Shown: positions 36,086 to 43,056 of the stretch, in pieces | Layout: every line of letters begins with the position of its first letter | How positions within the stretch are numbered: the first letter of the stretch is position 1 | DNA from: CAWGXZ01 sp963826695 | Lineage (GTDB): Bacteria > Pseudomonadota > Gammaproteobacteria > Burkholderiales > Burkholderiaceae_C | NCBI GenBank assembly: GCA_963826695.1 | Contig: CAWGXZ010000004.1 | Coordinates: 868,001 to 932,000 of the forward strand | Length of the DNA stretch: 64,000 bases | Direction: 5' to 3' | The notes under the pieces: generated by a model | Seen by the model: the letters and a program-made list of their open reading frames with translations, nothing else | Database searches by the model: none | What the model was told of the DNA's origin: nothing | Made by a program: the position numbers and the translations under genes

Positions 36086-36808
36086 ATGTCGTCCGAACCG
36101 ATCCAGCGCCGCAAGCTCTACCGCGAAGTCCACGACCGGCTGCTCGAACGCATCCGTGCCGGCGAGATCGGGCCCGGCGAGCAGCTGCCCTCCGAGCGCG
36201 ACCTGATGGAGTTCTACGGCGTCGGCCGTCCGGCCGTGCGCGAGGCGCTGCAGGCGCTCGAGCGCTCCGGCATCGTCGAGATCACGCATGGCGAGCGCGC
36301 GCGCGTGGTCGTGCCGACGGCCGAGCGCCTGATCGAGCAGATTGCCGGCGGCGCGCGCCATCTGCTGCACTCGCAGCCCGACATGCTGGCGCACCTGAAG
36401 GACGCACGTGTCTTCCTCGAAATCGGCATCGCCCGGCTCGCGGCCGAACGCGCGACGGAAAGCGACATCGAGCGCCTGCAGCAGCGCTTCGTCGAGCACC
36501 AGGCGTCGCTGACGCAACTCGACGAGTTCCTGATGCGCGACATGGCGTTCCACCGGGAAATCGCGGCCATCAGCGGCAACCCGATCCTGCCGGCAATCGT
36601 CGAAGCCTTGTTCAGCTATGCCAGCGAGTACTACCGGCCGATCGTTCGCGCGCCCGGCGCCGAACAACTGACACTGGCCGAGCACGCGCGCATCGTCGAG
36701 GCCATCGCCTCGCGCGACCCTGAAGTGGCCGAGCGCGCGGTGCGCGACCACCTGACCCGCGCCAACGAGCTGTACCGCCGCCTGGGCAACATCCCCGAAG
36801 CTGCGTAG
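36086..36808 (+). CDS. FadR/NanR-type GntR regulator closing the island
   Basis: A 240-residue regulator with an N-terminal winged helix (LYREVHDRLLERIRAGEIGPGEQLPSE, DLMEFYGVGRPAVREAL) and an FCD domain (DMAFHREIAAISGNP, EHARIVEAIASRD). It differs clearly from the regulator at 22955, so the island has two different FCD sensors. It follows oiaK by 22 bp, so it is probably the last gene of the apionate operon. Ligand unknown. Confidence 0.92.
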   Translation: MSSEPIQRRKLYREVHDRLLERIRAGEIGPGEQLPSERDLMEFYGVGRPAVREALQALERSGIVEITHGERARVVVPTAERLIEQIAGGARHLLHSQPDMLAHLKDARVFLEIGIARLAAERATESDIERLQQRFVEHQASLTQLDEFLMRDMAFHREIAAISGNPILPAIVEALFSYASEYYRPIVRAPGAEQLTLAEHARIVEAIASRDPEVAERAVRDHLTRANELYRRLGNIPEAA

Positions 36809-36815
36809 CGCGCGG

Positions 36816-37184
36816 TCAGCCGGATTCCTTGTCGATGGGCTTCAGCGCCCAGTCGGTCCCCACCTCGGATTCGACGCTTGCAATCAAGGCGTCGAGCACC
36901 TCCACGGGCACGCTGGAACCGAAACGCTCGCGCAGCACCCGGTCGGCGCGGTAGGGGCCGCCATCGGTATAGAGGTATTCGCCGTTCTCGTCGTGCGGCA
37001 TGGTTTCGGCAGGTTCGGCGTAGTGCGTCGCGAACCAGCGCCACATCGCGGTCTTCTGCTGCGTCGCATCGGCACTGCGCAGCCAGTCATCGTTCGGCTC
37101 GAAGGCGGCCCCGCTCGGGTCGCCGCCCGCTTCGTCGGGCAAATCGATCAGCTGCCCGTCGGTGAGCTTGTCGGTTGCAATCAT
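36816..37184 (-). CDS. Protein of unknown function with a WF...GGPY motif
   Basis: A 122-residue acidic soluble protein. The ATG at 37184 follows AGGAG at 8 nt; an earlier ATG (37220) has none. The centre reads WRWFATHYAEPAE, then EYLYTDGGPYRAD and VLRERFG, a pattern I associate with short conserved segments of uncharacterised bacterial proteins, without a known activity. It converges on the island's last regulator with only 7 bp between stops. Confidence 0.65.
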   Translation of the reverse strand: MIATDKLTDGQLIDLPDEAGGDPSGAAFEPNDDWLRSADATQQKTAMWRWFATHYAEPAETMPHDENGEYLYTDGGPYRADRVLRERFGSSVPVEVLDALIASVESEVGTDWALKPIDKESG

Positions 37185-37242
37185 TCGCGTCGCTCCTGAA
37201 ATGGCGGGGCGGTCGAGCAAGCCGGGCGCCTATAGAAGTCTG

Positions 37243-37270
37243 AAAAAGAACGGCCGGGGATCCGGCCGTT
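37243..37270 (-). terminator. Rho-independent terminator of the hsp20 pair
   Basis: On the minus strand AACGGCCGG, loop ATCC, CCGGCCGTT (37270-37249), then CTTTTT. It lies 18 bp after the stop of the second hsp20 gene. Confidence 0.88.
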
Positions 37271-37288
37271 TCTTCCCTGCGGCGAATG

Positions 37289-37705
37289 TCAGCCGGCACG
37301 AACCTCGATGCGCCGCGGCTTGGCATGCTCGAGCTTGGGCACGTGCAGCGTCAGCACGCCGTCCTTCAGCGCCGCCTCGACGCGCGTGCTGTCGAGCTCC
37401 CGGCTCAGCGTGAAGCTGCGGCGCCAGCGGCCCGAGCGCACCTCGGCGTAGACCGGCTCCAGCTTGTCGATCTCGCCCAGTTCGATCGGCGCCTCGATCG
37501 TCAGCGCGTCGCCGTCGACCCGGATCGACAGCTGCTCCTTCGAAGCACCGGGCAGATCGGCAAGCAGCGTGATGCCGCCTTCGTCCTCGGTCACGTCGAC
37601 CGGCGGCAGCATGGTGCGCACGTTGCTCTCCCGCGGGTCTTCGCTGCGGCTCACCTGGCCTTCACCCGGGTCGCGGGTGGCAACTTGCTGGTTCTTGTCG
37701 CTCAT
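37289..37705 (-). CDS. Small heat-shock protein (Hsp20/alpha-crystallin), second of pair
   Basis: A 138-residue ATP-independent holdase. After a polar N-terminus (MSDKNQQVATRDPGEGQ) the alpha-crystallin domain runs from about residue 40: PPVDVTEDEGGITLLADLPG, DALTIEA, RSFTLSRELD, then ALKDGVLTLHVPKLE. It lacks the hydrophobic N-terminal arm and C-terminal I-x-I of IbpA-type proteins. AAGGAG at 7 nt sets the start. It lies 39 bp after the first hsp20 gene and ends at a strong terminator. Confidence 0.93.
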   Translation of the reverse strand: MSDKNQQVATRDPGEGQVSRSEDPRESNVRTMLPPVDVTEDEGGITLLADLPGASKEQLSIRVDGDALTIEAPIELGEIDKLEPVYAEVRSGRWRRSFTLSRELDSTRVEAALKDGVLTLHVPKLEHAKPRRIEVRAG

Positions 37706-37744
37706 GATCGTTCTCCTTTCCATCTTCGAGTCATTGGGTGGGGT

Positions 37745-38203
37745 TCAGCCACGGACTTCGATGCGGCGCGGCTTGGAGGCTTCGCGCTTCTGCACCCGGA
37801 CATGCAGCACGCCGTTGCGATAGGTCGCCTCGACCCGCTCCGGATCGGCATCCTCGGGCAGGCTGGCGACGCGGCGGAACTGCCCGGTCGGGCGCTCCTG
37901 GGCATACACCGTCGGCTTCCTGGCGCCTTCGCGCGGCTTCGGCTCGCTGCGCTCGCAGGCAATCGTCAGCAGGCCCTTGTCGACCGACACCTCGAGCTTG
38001 CCCGGGTCGATTCCGGGCGCAAAGGCGTAGATGTCGATCGCATCGGCCGTGGTGCCGATGTTGATCTGCGGGAAGCTGCCGCGGCCCATGGCGCGGATGC
38101 TCGACGGCTGGGACCCGCCGCCCAGCAGCTGCTCGAGCTGCCGTTGCAGGCTGTCGAAATCGGTGAACAGGTCACCCGGGAACTTGAGCAAGGACGGATA
38201 CAT
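37745..38203 (-). CDS. Small heat-shock protein (Hsp20/alpha-crystallin), first of pair
   Basis: A 152-residue Hsp20 protein with a phenylalanine-rich N-terminal arm (MYPSLLKFPGDLFTDFDSLQRQ) and an alpha-crystallin domain (FPQINIGTTADAIDIYAFAPG, LLTIACERS, FRRVASLPEDADPERVEATYRNGVLHVRV). GAGGAG precedes the ATG at 38203. The two Hsp20 proteins probably co-assemble. A sigma-32-like promoter lies about 130 bp upstream. Confidence 0.93.
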   Translation of the reverse strand: MYPSLLKFPGDLFTDFDSLQRQLEQLLGGGSQPSSIRAMGRGSFPQINIGTTADAIDIYAFAPGIDPGKLEVSVDKGLLTIACERSEPKPREGARKPTVYAQERPTGQFRRVASLPEDADPERVEATYRNGVLHVRVQKREASKPRRIEVRG

Positions 38204-38333
38204 GGTGCTGTGCTCCTCAGTCAACGGTTGATGTCGCGGGCCGCCGGCCTGCCGTCGAAACAGCCAGCCAGCGTGCCTGGGCCCGGTGGCGGTGTTAGAG
38301 TTTTTGTGCCTCGGCACCGCCCCTCGATCCCAG

Positions 38334-38361
38334 ATATAGAGGCGCTGCGCAGCCCTTCAAG
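38334..38361 (-). promoter_or_regulatory. Sigma-32 (RpoH)-type heat-shock promoter for the hsp20 operon
   Basis: On the minus strand CTTGAA (38361-38356), 13-bp spacer, CCTCTATAT (38342-38334), close to the RpoH consensus CTTGAAA / CCCCATnT. The -35 sits in the loop of a CAGCCCT...AGGGCTG hairpin (38350-38368). Confidence 0.7.
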
Positions 38362-38417
38362 AGGGCTGTTTTCATCCGAGTTTCGGGGCCGCAGAAAACA
38401 TCGAACCGGAGACGCGC

Positions 38418-40418
38418 ATGACGCTGAGCTATGCGGAATTCCACCGCCGCTCGATCGAGCAGCCCGACGACTTCTGGCGTGAGCAGGCCGCCTGCATCGA
38501 CTGGCACAAGCCGTTCGAGCAGGTGCTCGACAGCAGCCGGCTGCCTTTCACGCGCTGGTTCGTCGGCGGCGAAACCAATCTCTGCCACAACGCGGTCGAC
38601 CGCCATCTGGCCGGGCGCGCCGATCAGCCGGCATTGATCTACGTCTCGACCGAGACCGGCGAGGAGCGCACCTACACCTACCGCGAACTGCACGCCGAGG
38701 TCAACTGCTGGGCGTCGATGCTGCAGTCGCTCGGCGTCGGGCGCGGCGACCGGGTGCTGCTCTACCTGCCGATGGTCGCCGAGGCGGTTTTCGCCATGCT
38801 CGCCACGGTGCGGCTGGGTGCGATCCATTCGGTGGTGTTCGGCGGCTTCGCTGCGGCAAGCCTTGCGACCCGCATCGACGACGCCGAGCCGAGCGTGATG
38901 GTCACCGCCGACGCCGGCATGCGCGGCGGCAAGCCGGTGCCCTACAAGCACCTGGTCGACGAGGCGCTGCGCCTGGCCGAGCACCCGCCGCAGAAGGTGC
39001 TGATCGTCGACCGCGGGCTCGATCCGGCGATGAGCCGCACACCGGGTCGCGACGTCGACATGGCGGCGCTGCGCGAACAGCATCGCGGTGCGCAGGTTCC
39101 GGTGACCTGGGTCGAATCGAACCAGCCGTCGTACATCCTCTACACCTCGGGAACGACCGGCAAGCCGAAGGGCGTGCAACGCGACACCGGCGGCTATGCG
39201 GTGGCGCTCGCCGCATCGATGCGCCACATCTACTGCACCGCGCCGGGCGAGACCTTCTTCTGCACCTCGGACATCGGCTGGGTCGTCGGCCATTCGTACA
39301 TCGTCTATGCGCCGCTGCTCAACGGCAGCACGACGCTCGTCTACGAAGGCCTGCCGGTCCGGCCCGACGCGGGCATCTGGTGGAAGCTGGTCGAGAAATA
39401 CCGCGTCTCGGCGATGTTCAGCTCGCCGACCGCGGTGCGCGTCCTGAAGAAGCACGATCCGGCGTACCTGAAGCGATACGACCTGTCGACACTGCGCGCG
39501 CTGTTCCTTGCCGGCGAGCCGCTCGACGAGCCGACCTCGCACTGGATCTCGGATGCGCTGGGCGTGCCGGTGATCGACAACTACTGGCAGACGGAGACCG
39601 GCTGGCCGATCCTCTCGGCGGTGCACGGCGTCGAGAAGACGCCGACCCGTCCGGGCAGCCCGAGCTTTCCGAGCTACGGCTTCAACGTCAAGCTGCTGCA
39701 GGAAGGCAGCGGCCGGGAGCTCGGTGCCGGCGAAAAGGGCGTGGTGGCGATCGTTCCGCCGCTGCCGCCGGGCTGCCTGGCAACCGTGTGGCGCCAGGAC
39801 GAGCGCTTCCTGAAGACCTACTTCAGCGACTTCCCCGGCCAGGCGATCTACTCGACCTTCGACTGGGGGCTGCGCGATGCCGACGGCTACTACTTCATCC
39901 TCGGCCGTACCGACGATGTCATCAACGTCGCCGGCCACCGGCTCGGCACGCGCGAGATCGAGGAGGCGATCAGCGCGCATCCGGCGGTCGCCGAGACGGC
40001 GGTCGTCGGCGTGGCCGATGCACTGAAGGGGCAGGTGCCGATGGCCTTCGTCGTGGCCAAGGCGGCGGACCGGCTGCAGACGGACGATGCGCGCAGGGCG
40101 CTCGAGAGGGAAGTCATGGCGACCGTCGATGCCGAGCTCGGTGCGATCGCCCGGCCGGCGCGAATCCACTTCGTGACCGTGCTGCCGAAGACCCGCTCGG
40201 GCAAGCTGCTGCGGCGCAGCATCCAGGCCATTGCCGAAGGCCGCGACCCCGGCGACCTGACGACGCTCGACGATCCGGCGGGTGTCGACCAGAATCCGCA
40301 CGGCAATTGCCGGCACGACCGGCTGAGGCGACGCACGATCGCCGTGCCCCCGGGCACCCGCCTTTCGAATACCAACCACCCAGAGGAGCAATCATGCAAA
40401 GAGAAGTCGTTGTCTTGA
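38418..40418 (+). CDS. prpE: Propionate--CoA ligase, 3' end frameshifted
   Basis: PrpE activates propionate to propionyl-CoA through an adenylate. The acyl-CoA synthetase motifs are ILYTSGTTGKPKGVQRD, DNYWQTETGWPI, GRTDDVINVAGHRLGTREIE and the acylatable Lys in KTRSGKLLRRS. After DDPAGVDQ the written frame continues into unrelated residues, past the next gene's start, to 40418. Skipping one A at 40293/40294 restores IRTAIAGTTG and a stop at 40324-40326, a normal PrpE end of about 635 residues. The gene is divergent from hsp20 and followed by bktB. Confidence 0.92.
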   Translation: MTLSYAEFHRRSIEQPDDFWREQAACIDWHKPFEQVLDSSRLPFTRWFVGGETNLCHNAVDRHLAGRADQPALIYVSTETGEERTYTYRELHAEVNCWASMLQSLGVGRGDRVLLYLPMVAEAVFAMLATVRLGAIHSVVFGGFAAASLATRIDDAEPSVMVTADAGMRGGKPVPYKHLVDEALRLAEHPPQKVLIVDRGLDPAMSRTPGRDVDMAALREQHRGAQVPVTWVESNQPSYILYTSGTTGKPKGVQRDTGGYAVALAASMRHIYCTAPGETFFCTSDIGWVVGHSYIVYAPLLNGSTTLVYEGLPVRPDAGIWWKLVEKYRVSAMFSSPTAVRVLKKHDPAYLKRYDLSTLRALFLAGEPLDEPTSHWISDALGVPVIDNYWQTETGWPILSAVHGVEKTPTRPGSPSFPSYGFNVKLLQEGSGRELGAGEKGVVAIVPPLPPGCLATVWRQDERFLKTYFSDFPGQAIYSTFDWGLRDADGYYFILGRTDDVINVAGHRLGTREIEEAISAHPAVAETAVVGVADALKGQVPMAFVVAKAADRLQTDDARRALEREVMATVDAELGAIARPARIHFVTVLPKTRSGKLLRRSIQAIAEGRDPGDLTTLDDPAGVDQNPHGNCRHDRLRRRTIAVPPGTRLSNTNHPEEQSCKEKSLS

Positions 40419-41578
40419 GCGGTGCCCGCACCGCGATCGGTACCTACGGTGGCGCGCTGAAGGACATGCCGCCGTCGCAGCTCGGCGCATTGGTCGTTCG
40501 CGAAGCGATCCAGCGCGCCGGCGTGACCGGCGACACCATCGGCCAGGTCGTTCTCGGCCATGTCATCCATACCGAGCCGCGCGACATGTACATCTCGCGG
40601 GTCGCCGCGGTGAACGGCGGCGTGCCGCACACCACGCCGGCGCTGACGCTGAACCGACTCTGCGGCAGCGGCCTGCAGGCGATCGTCTCGGCGGCGCAGA
40701 CGATCCTGCTCGGCGATACCGATTGCGCCATCGGCGGCGGGGCGGAATCGATGAGCCGCTCGGGCTACATGCTGCCGGCGATGCGCTGGGGTGCGCGCAT
40801 GGCCGATGCCAAGGCGCTCGACATGATGGTCGGCGCGTTGACCGATCCGTTCGAGCCGATGCACATGGGGATCACCGCCGAGAACATCGCCGCCAAGTGG
40901 GAGATCGGCCGCGAGCAGCAGGACGCGTTTGCCTTGCAGAGCCAGCAGCGCGCGGCGGCGGCCATTGCCGAAGGCCGCTTCAAGAGCCAGATCGTTCCGG
41001 TCGAGATCAAAGGCCGCAAGGGCGTGGTGCGCTTCGACACCGACGAGCATGTCAAGGCCGATGCGACGCTCGAGGGCCTGGCCAAGCTGAAGCCGGCGTT
41101 CCAGAAGGAAAACGGCTCGGTGACGCCTGGCAATGCGTCGGGACTCAACGACGGCGCGGCCGCCCTGGTGCTGATGGAGCGCAGCGTTGCCGAGCAGCGC
41201 GGTCTGAAGCCGATTGCCCGCCTGGTTTCCTACGCCGTCGCCGGGGTGGAGCCGAAGTACATGGGAATCGGCCCGGTTCCGGCTTCCAAGCTGGCGCTGC
41301 AGCGCGCCGGCCTGCAGGTCGGCGACATCGACGTGATCGAGTCCAACGAGGCCTTCGCGGCGCAGGCGTGTGCGGTGGCCAAGGAGCTGAACTTCGACGC
41401 GGCCAAGGTGAACCCGAACGGCGGCGCGATCGCGCTGGGCCATCCGATCGGCGCGAGCGGCGCGATCATCGCCATCAAGGCGATCTACGAACTGCAGCGC
41501 ACCGGCGGCCGCTATGCGCTGGCGACGATGTGCATCGGCGGCGGACAGGGCATCGCAGCGGTCTTCGAGCGGCTCTGA
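40394..41578 (+). CDS. bktB: Beta-ketothiolase / acetyl-CoA C-acyltransferase, BktB-like
   Basis: A 394-residue thiolase closely resembling BktB of Cupriavidus (REVVV-SG-RTAIGTYGG, HTEPRDMY, NRLCGSGLQAIVSAAQTILLGD). Catalytic residues are Cys 90, the GHPIGASG His and the CIGGGQG Cys. It condenses acetyl-CoA with acetyl- or propionyl-CoA; next to prpE this suggests propionyl-CoA feeding C5 hydroxyacyl or polyhydroxyalkanoate synthesis, or the reverse degradation. AGAGGAG at 5 nt gives a very strong start. Confidence 0.93.
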   Translation: MQREVVVLSGARTAIGTYGGALKDMPPSQLGALVVREAIQRAGVTGDTIGQVVLGHVIHTEPRDMYISRVAAVNGGVPHTTPALTLNRLCGSGLQAIVSAAQTILLGDTDCAIGGGAESMSRSGYMLPAMRWGARMADAKALDMMVGALTDPFEPMHMGITAENIAAKWEIGREQQDAFALQSQQRAAAAIAEGRFKSQIVPVEIKGRKGVVRFDTDEHVKADATLEGLAKLKPAFQKENGSVTPGNASGLNDGAAALVLMERSVAEQRGLKPIARLVSYAVAGVEPKYMGIGPVPASKLALQRAGLQVGDIDVIESNEAFAAQACAVAKELNFDAAKVNPNGGAIALGHPIGASGAIIAIKAIYELQRTGGRYALATMCIGGGQGIAAVFERL

Positions 41579-41589
41579 GCGTCCTGCGG

Positions 41590-42022
41590 ATGCGCGCCGC
41601 GGCCTGCCCCGGCGTCGATTTGCCTTCGGCGGCGGAGGTCCTCTGGGGCCTGGAGGCCGCCGGCTCGGTGCCTGCGCTGCACGACGCGCTCCGCGTTTTC
41701 GACCTCTGGTGGCAGATGCATGTCGACCTTCAGGAAGGTCGGCTGTTTGCGGCGCTCATCGAGTCGATGGCCGGGTCCGACGCCGTCTGTCTGCACGACA
41801 TGGCCGGGCGGGCGTCGCGCGAACACCGAACGATCGAGGCGTTGCGCCGACGCGCAGGCAGGCGCTGCCACGCCCTTCGACGAGGACGCTTCCCAGCCGG
41901 TTGCGGAACTGGTCGCCCAGTGCCGGCAGCATCTCGCCGCCGAAGCCGCCGAACTGCTGCCGATGAGTGCCCGGCTGCTCGGCGATGCCGAGGCCTTCGA
42001 ATTCAGACTGGCGTTGCGTTGA
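41590..42022 (+). pseudogene. Hemerythrin-like (HHE) small protein, frameshifted
   Basis: From ATG 41590 the first frame encodes DLWWQMHVDLQEGRLFAAL and LHDMAGRASREHRTIEAL, two His/Glu helices of a hemerythrin-type four-helix bundle. After TTG at 41842-41844 one extra base (most simply C 41845) shifts to ADAQAGAATPFDED and ELVAQCRQHLAAEAAELLPMSARLL, the last His/Glu helix, ending at 42022. Joined, they give about 143 residues with the H...E / EH / H...E ligand pattern of di-iron oxygen- or NO-sensing proteins. No good ribosome binding site; probably translated with bktB. Confidence 0.65.
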
Positions 42023-42025
42023 GGC

Positions 42026-42520
42026 TCAGGGCTCGCTGCGGACCAGCCACCACCCTGCAGCCGCGCTGAACAGGAACAGCAGCAGGCTCCAGAACTCGTA
42101 GGGCATGCCGGCCAGGTTGACGGCGGCGTCGGCGCAGCTTGCGCGCGCCGAGAACACATCGGGCAGCAGCGTATCGAGCGTCGTCGCGCCAACGATCCGA
42201 TCGGCGAGCGTCAGGTTGCACGAGGCGCTGGCGGCGGCGTAGAAGTGCTGCCACAACGCCGAGGCCACGCCGCTGGCCCCGAGCGCGAACACCAGAGCGC
42301 CCGCGACGCGCTGCCCTGCAAGTCGTTGCCAGGCCAGACCGACGACGCAGCTCAGCGCGATCGCCACGAAGATCAGTCGCTGCAACACGCACCAGGGGCA
42401 GGGCTCCATGCCGAAGCGGTGCTGCGACACGAGGGCAGCACCGACGGCGGCAAGCGAGATTGCCGCCACGGCGACGAGCAGCGCATTCGGATGCCGGTGC
42501 GGCGCGACGGTCCGGTTCAC
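42026..42520 (-). CDS. dsbB: Disulfide bond formation protein B
   Basis: A 164-residue inner-membrane quinone reductase that reoxidises DsbA. Four hydrophobic helices surround the two redox Cys pairs, CPWC in the first periplasmic loop and Cys residues in the second loop (SCNL and RASCADA). The GTG start at 42520 overlaps the ridA-like stop by 4 bases (GTGA). It converges on the hemerythrin-like gene with 3 bp between stops. Confidence 0.92.
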   Translation of the reverse strand: MNRTVAPHRHPNALLVAVAAISLAAVGAALVSQHRFGMEPCPWCVLQRLIFVAIALSCVVGLAWQRLAGQRVAGALVFALGASGVASALWQHFYAAASASCNLTLADRIVGATTLDTLLPDVFSARASCADAAVNLAGMPYEFWSLLLFLFSAAAGWWLVRSEP

Positions 42521-42987
42521 AGGACCTCGGCAATCAATTCGATTTCGACGCAGGTGCCGGTCGGCAGCTGCGCGGCGCCGAAAGCACTGCGCGCATGCGC
42601 GCCGCGTTCGTCCAGCAGCTCGACCAGCAGCTCGGAGCAGCCGTTGATCACCAGATGGTGCTCGGTGAAGTCGGGGCTGCTGTTGACCAGACCCATCAGC
42701 TTGACGATGCGCACCCGGTTCAAGTCGCCGGTGGCCGCCTGCAGCGTGCCGAGCAGATCGATCGCCACAGCACGCGCCGCCTGCTTGCCGGTTGCGGTGT
42801 CCATGTCGCGACCCAGCTGGCCGACCCAGGGCTTGCCATCGCGGCGTGCGATGTGGCCCGACAGGAACACCAGCGCACCGCTGCGCACGAAAGGCAGGTA
42901 GGCCGCGGCCGGCGTGCCGACCGGCGGCAGGGCGATGCCGAGCTTGTGCAGTCGCTCGTATACCGAGGGCGTTGAACGGTCGGACAT
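42517..42987 (-). CDS. RidA family (YjgF/YER057c/UK114) protein
   Basis: A 156-residue member of the RidA-like group with the longer N-terminus (SVYERLHKLGIALPP). Blocks AAYLPFVRSGALVFLSGHIARRDG, GKQAARAVAIDLLGTL and VEIELIAEVL match the subgroup found in many proteobacteria. RidA proteins hydrolyse reactive enamine/imine intermediates, but this long subgroup often lacks the catalytic Arg, so the activity is uncertain. It is divergent from comEC and coupled to dsbB. Confidence 0.88.
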   Translation of the reverse strand: MSDRSTPSVYERLHKLGIALPPVGTPAAAYLPFVRSGALVFLSGHIARRDGKPWVGQLGRDMDTATGKQAARAVAIDLLGTLQAATGDLNRVRIVKLMGLVNSSPDFTEHHLVINGCSELLVELLDERGAHARSAFGAAQLPTGTCVEIELIAEVL

Positions 42988-43056
42988 GGTTGCGAGCCTG
43001 GCAGCGAAAGGGGGCAAATCCTACACTCGCAGCCATCGCGCTCGACCCGCCACCGG

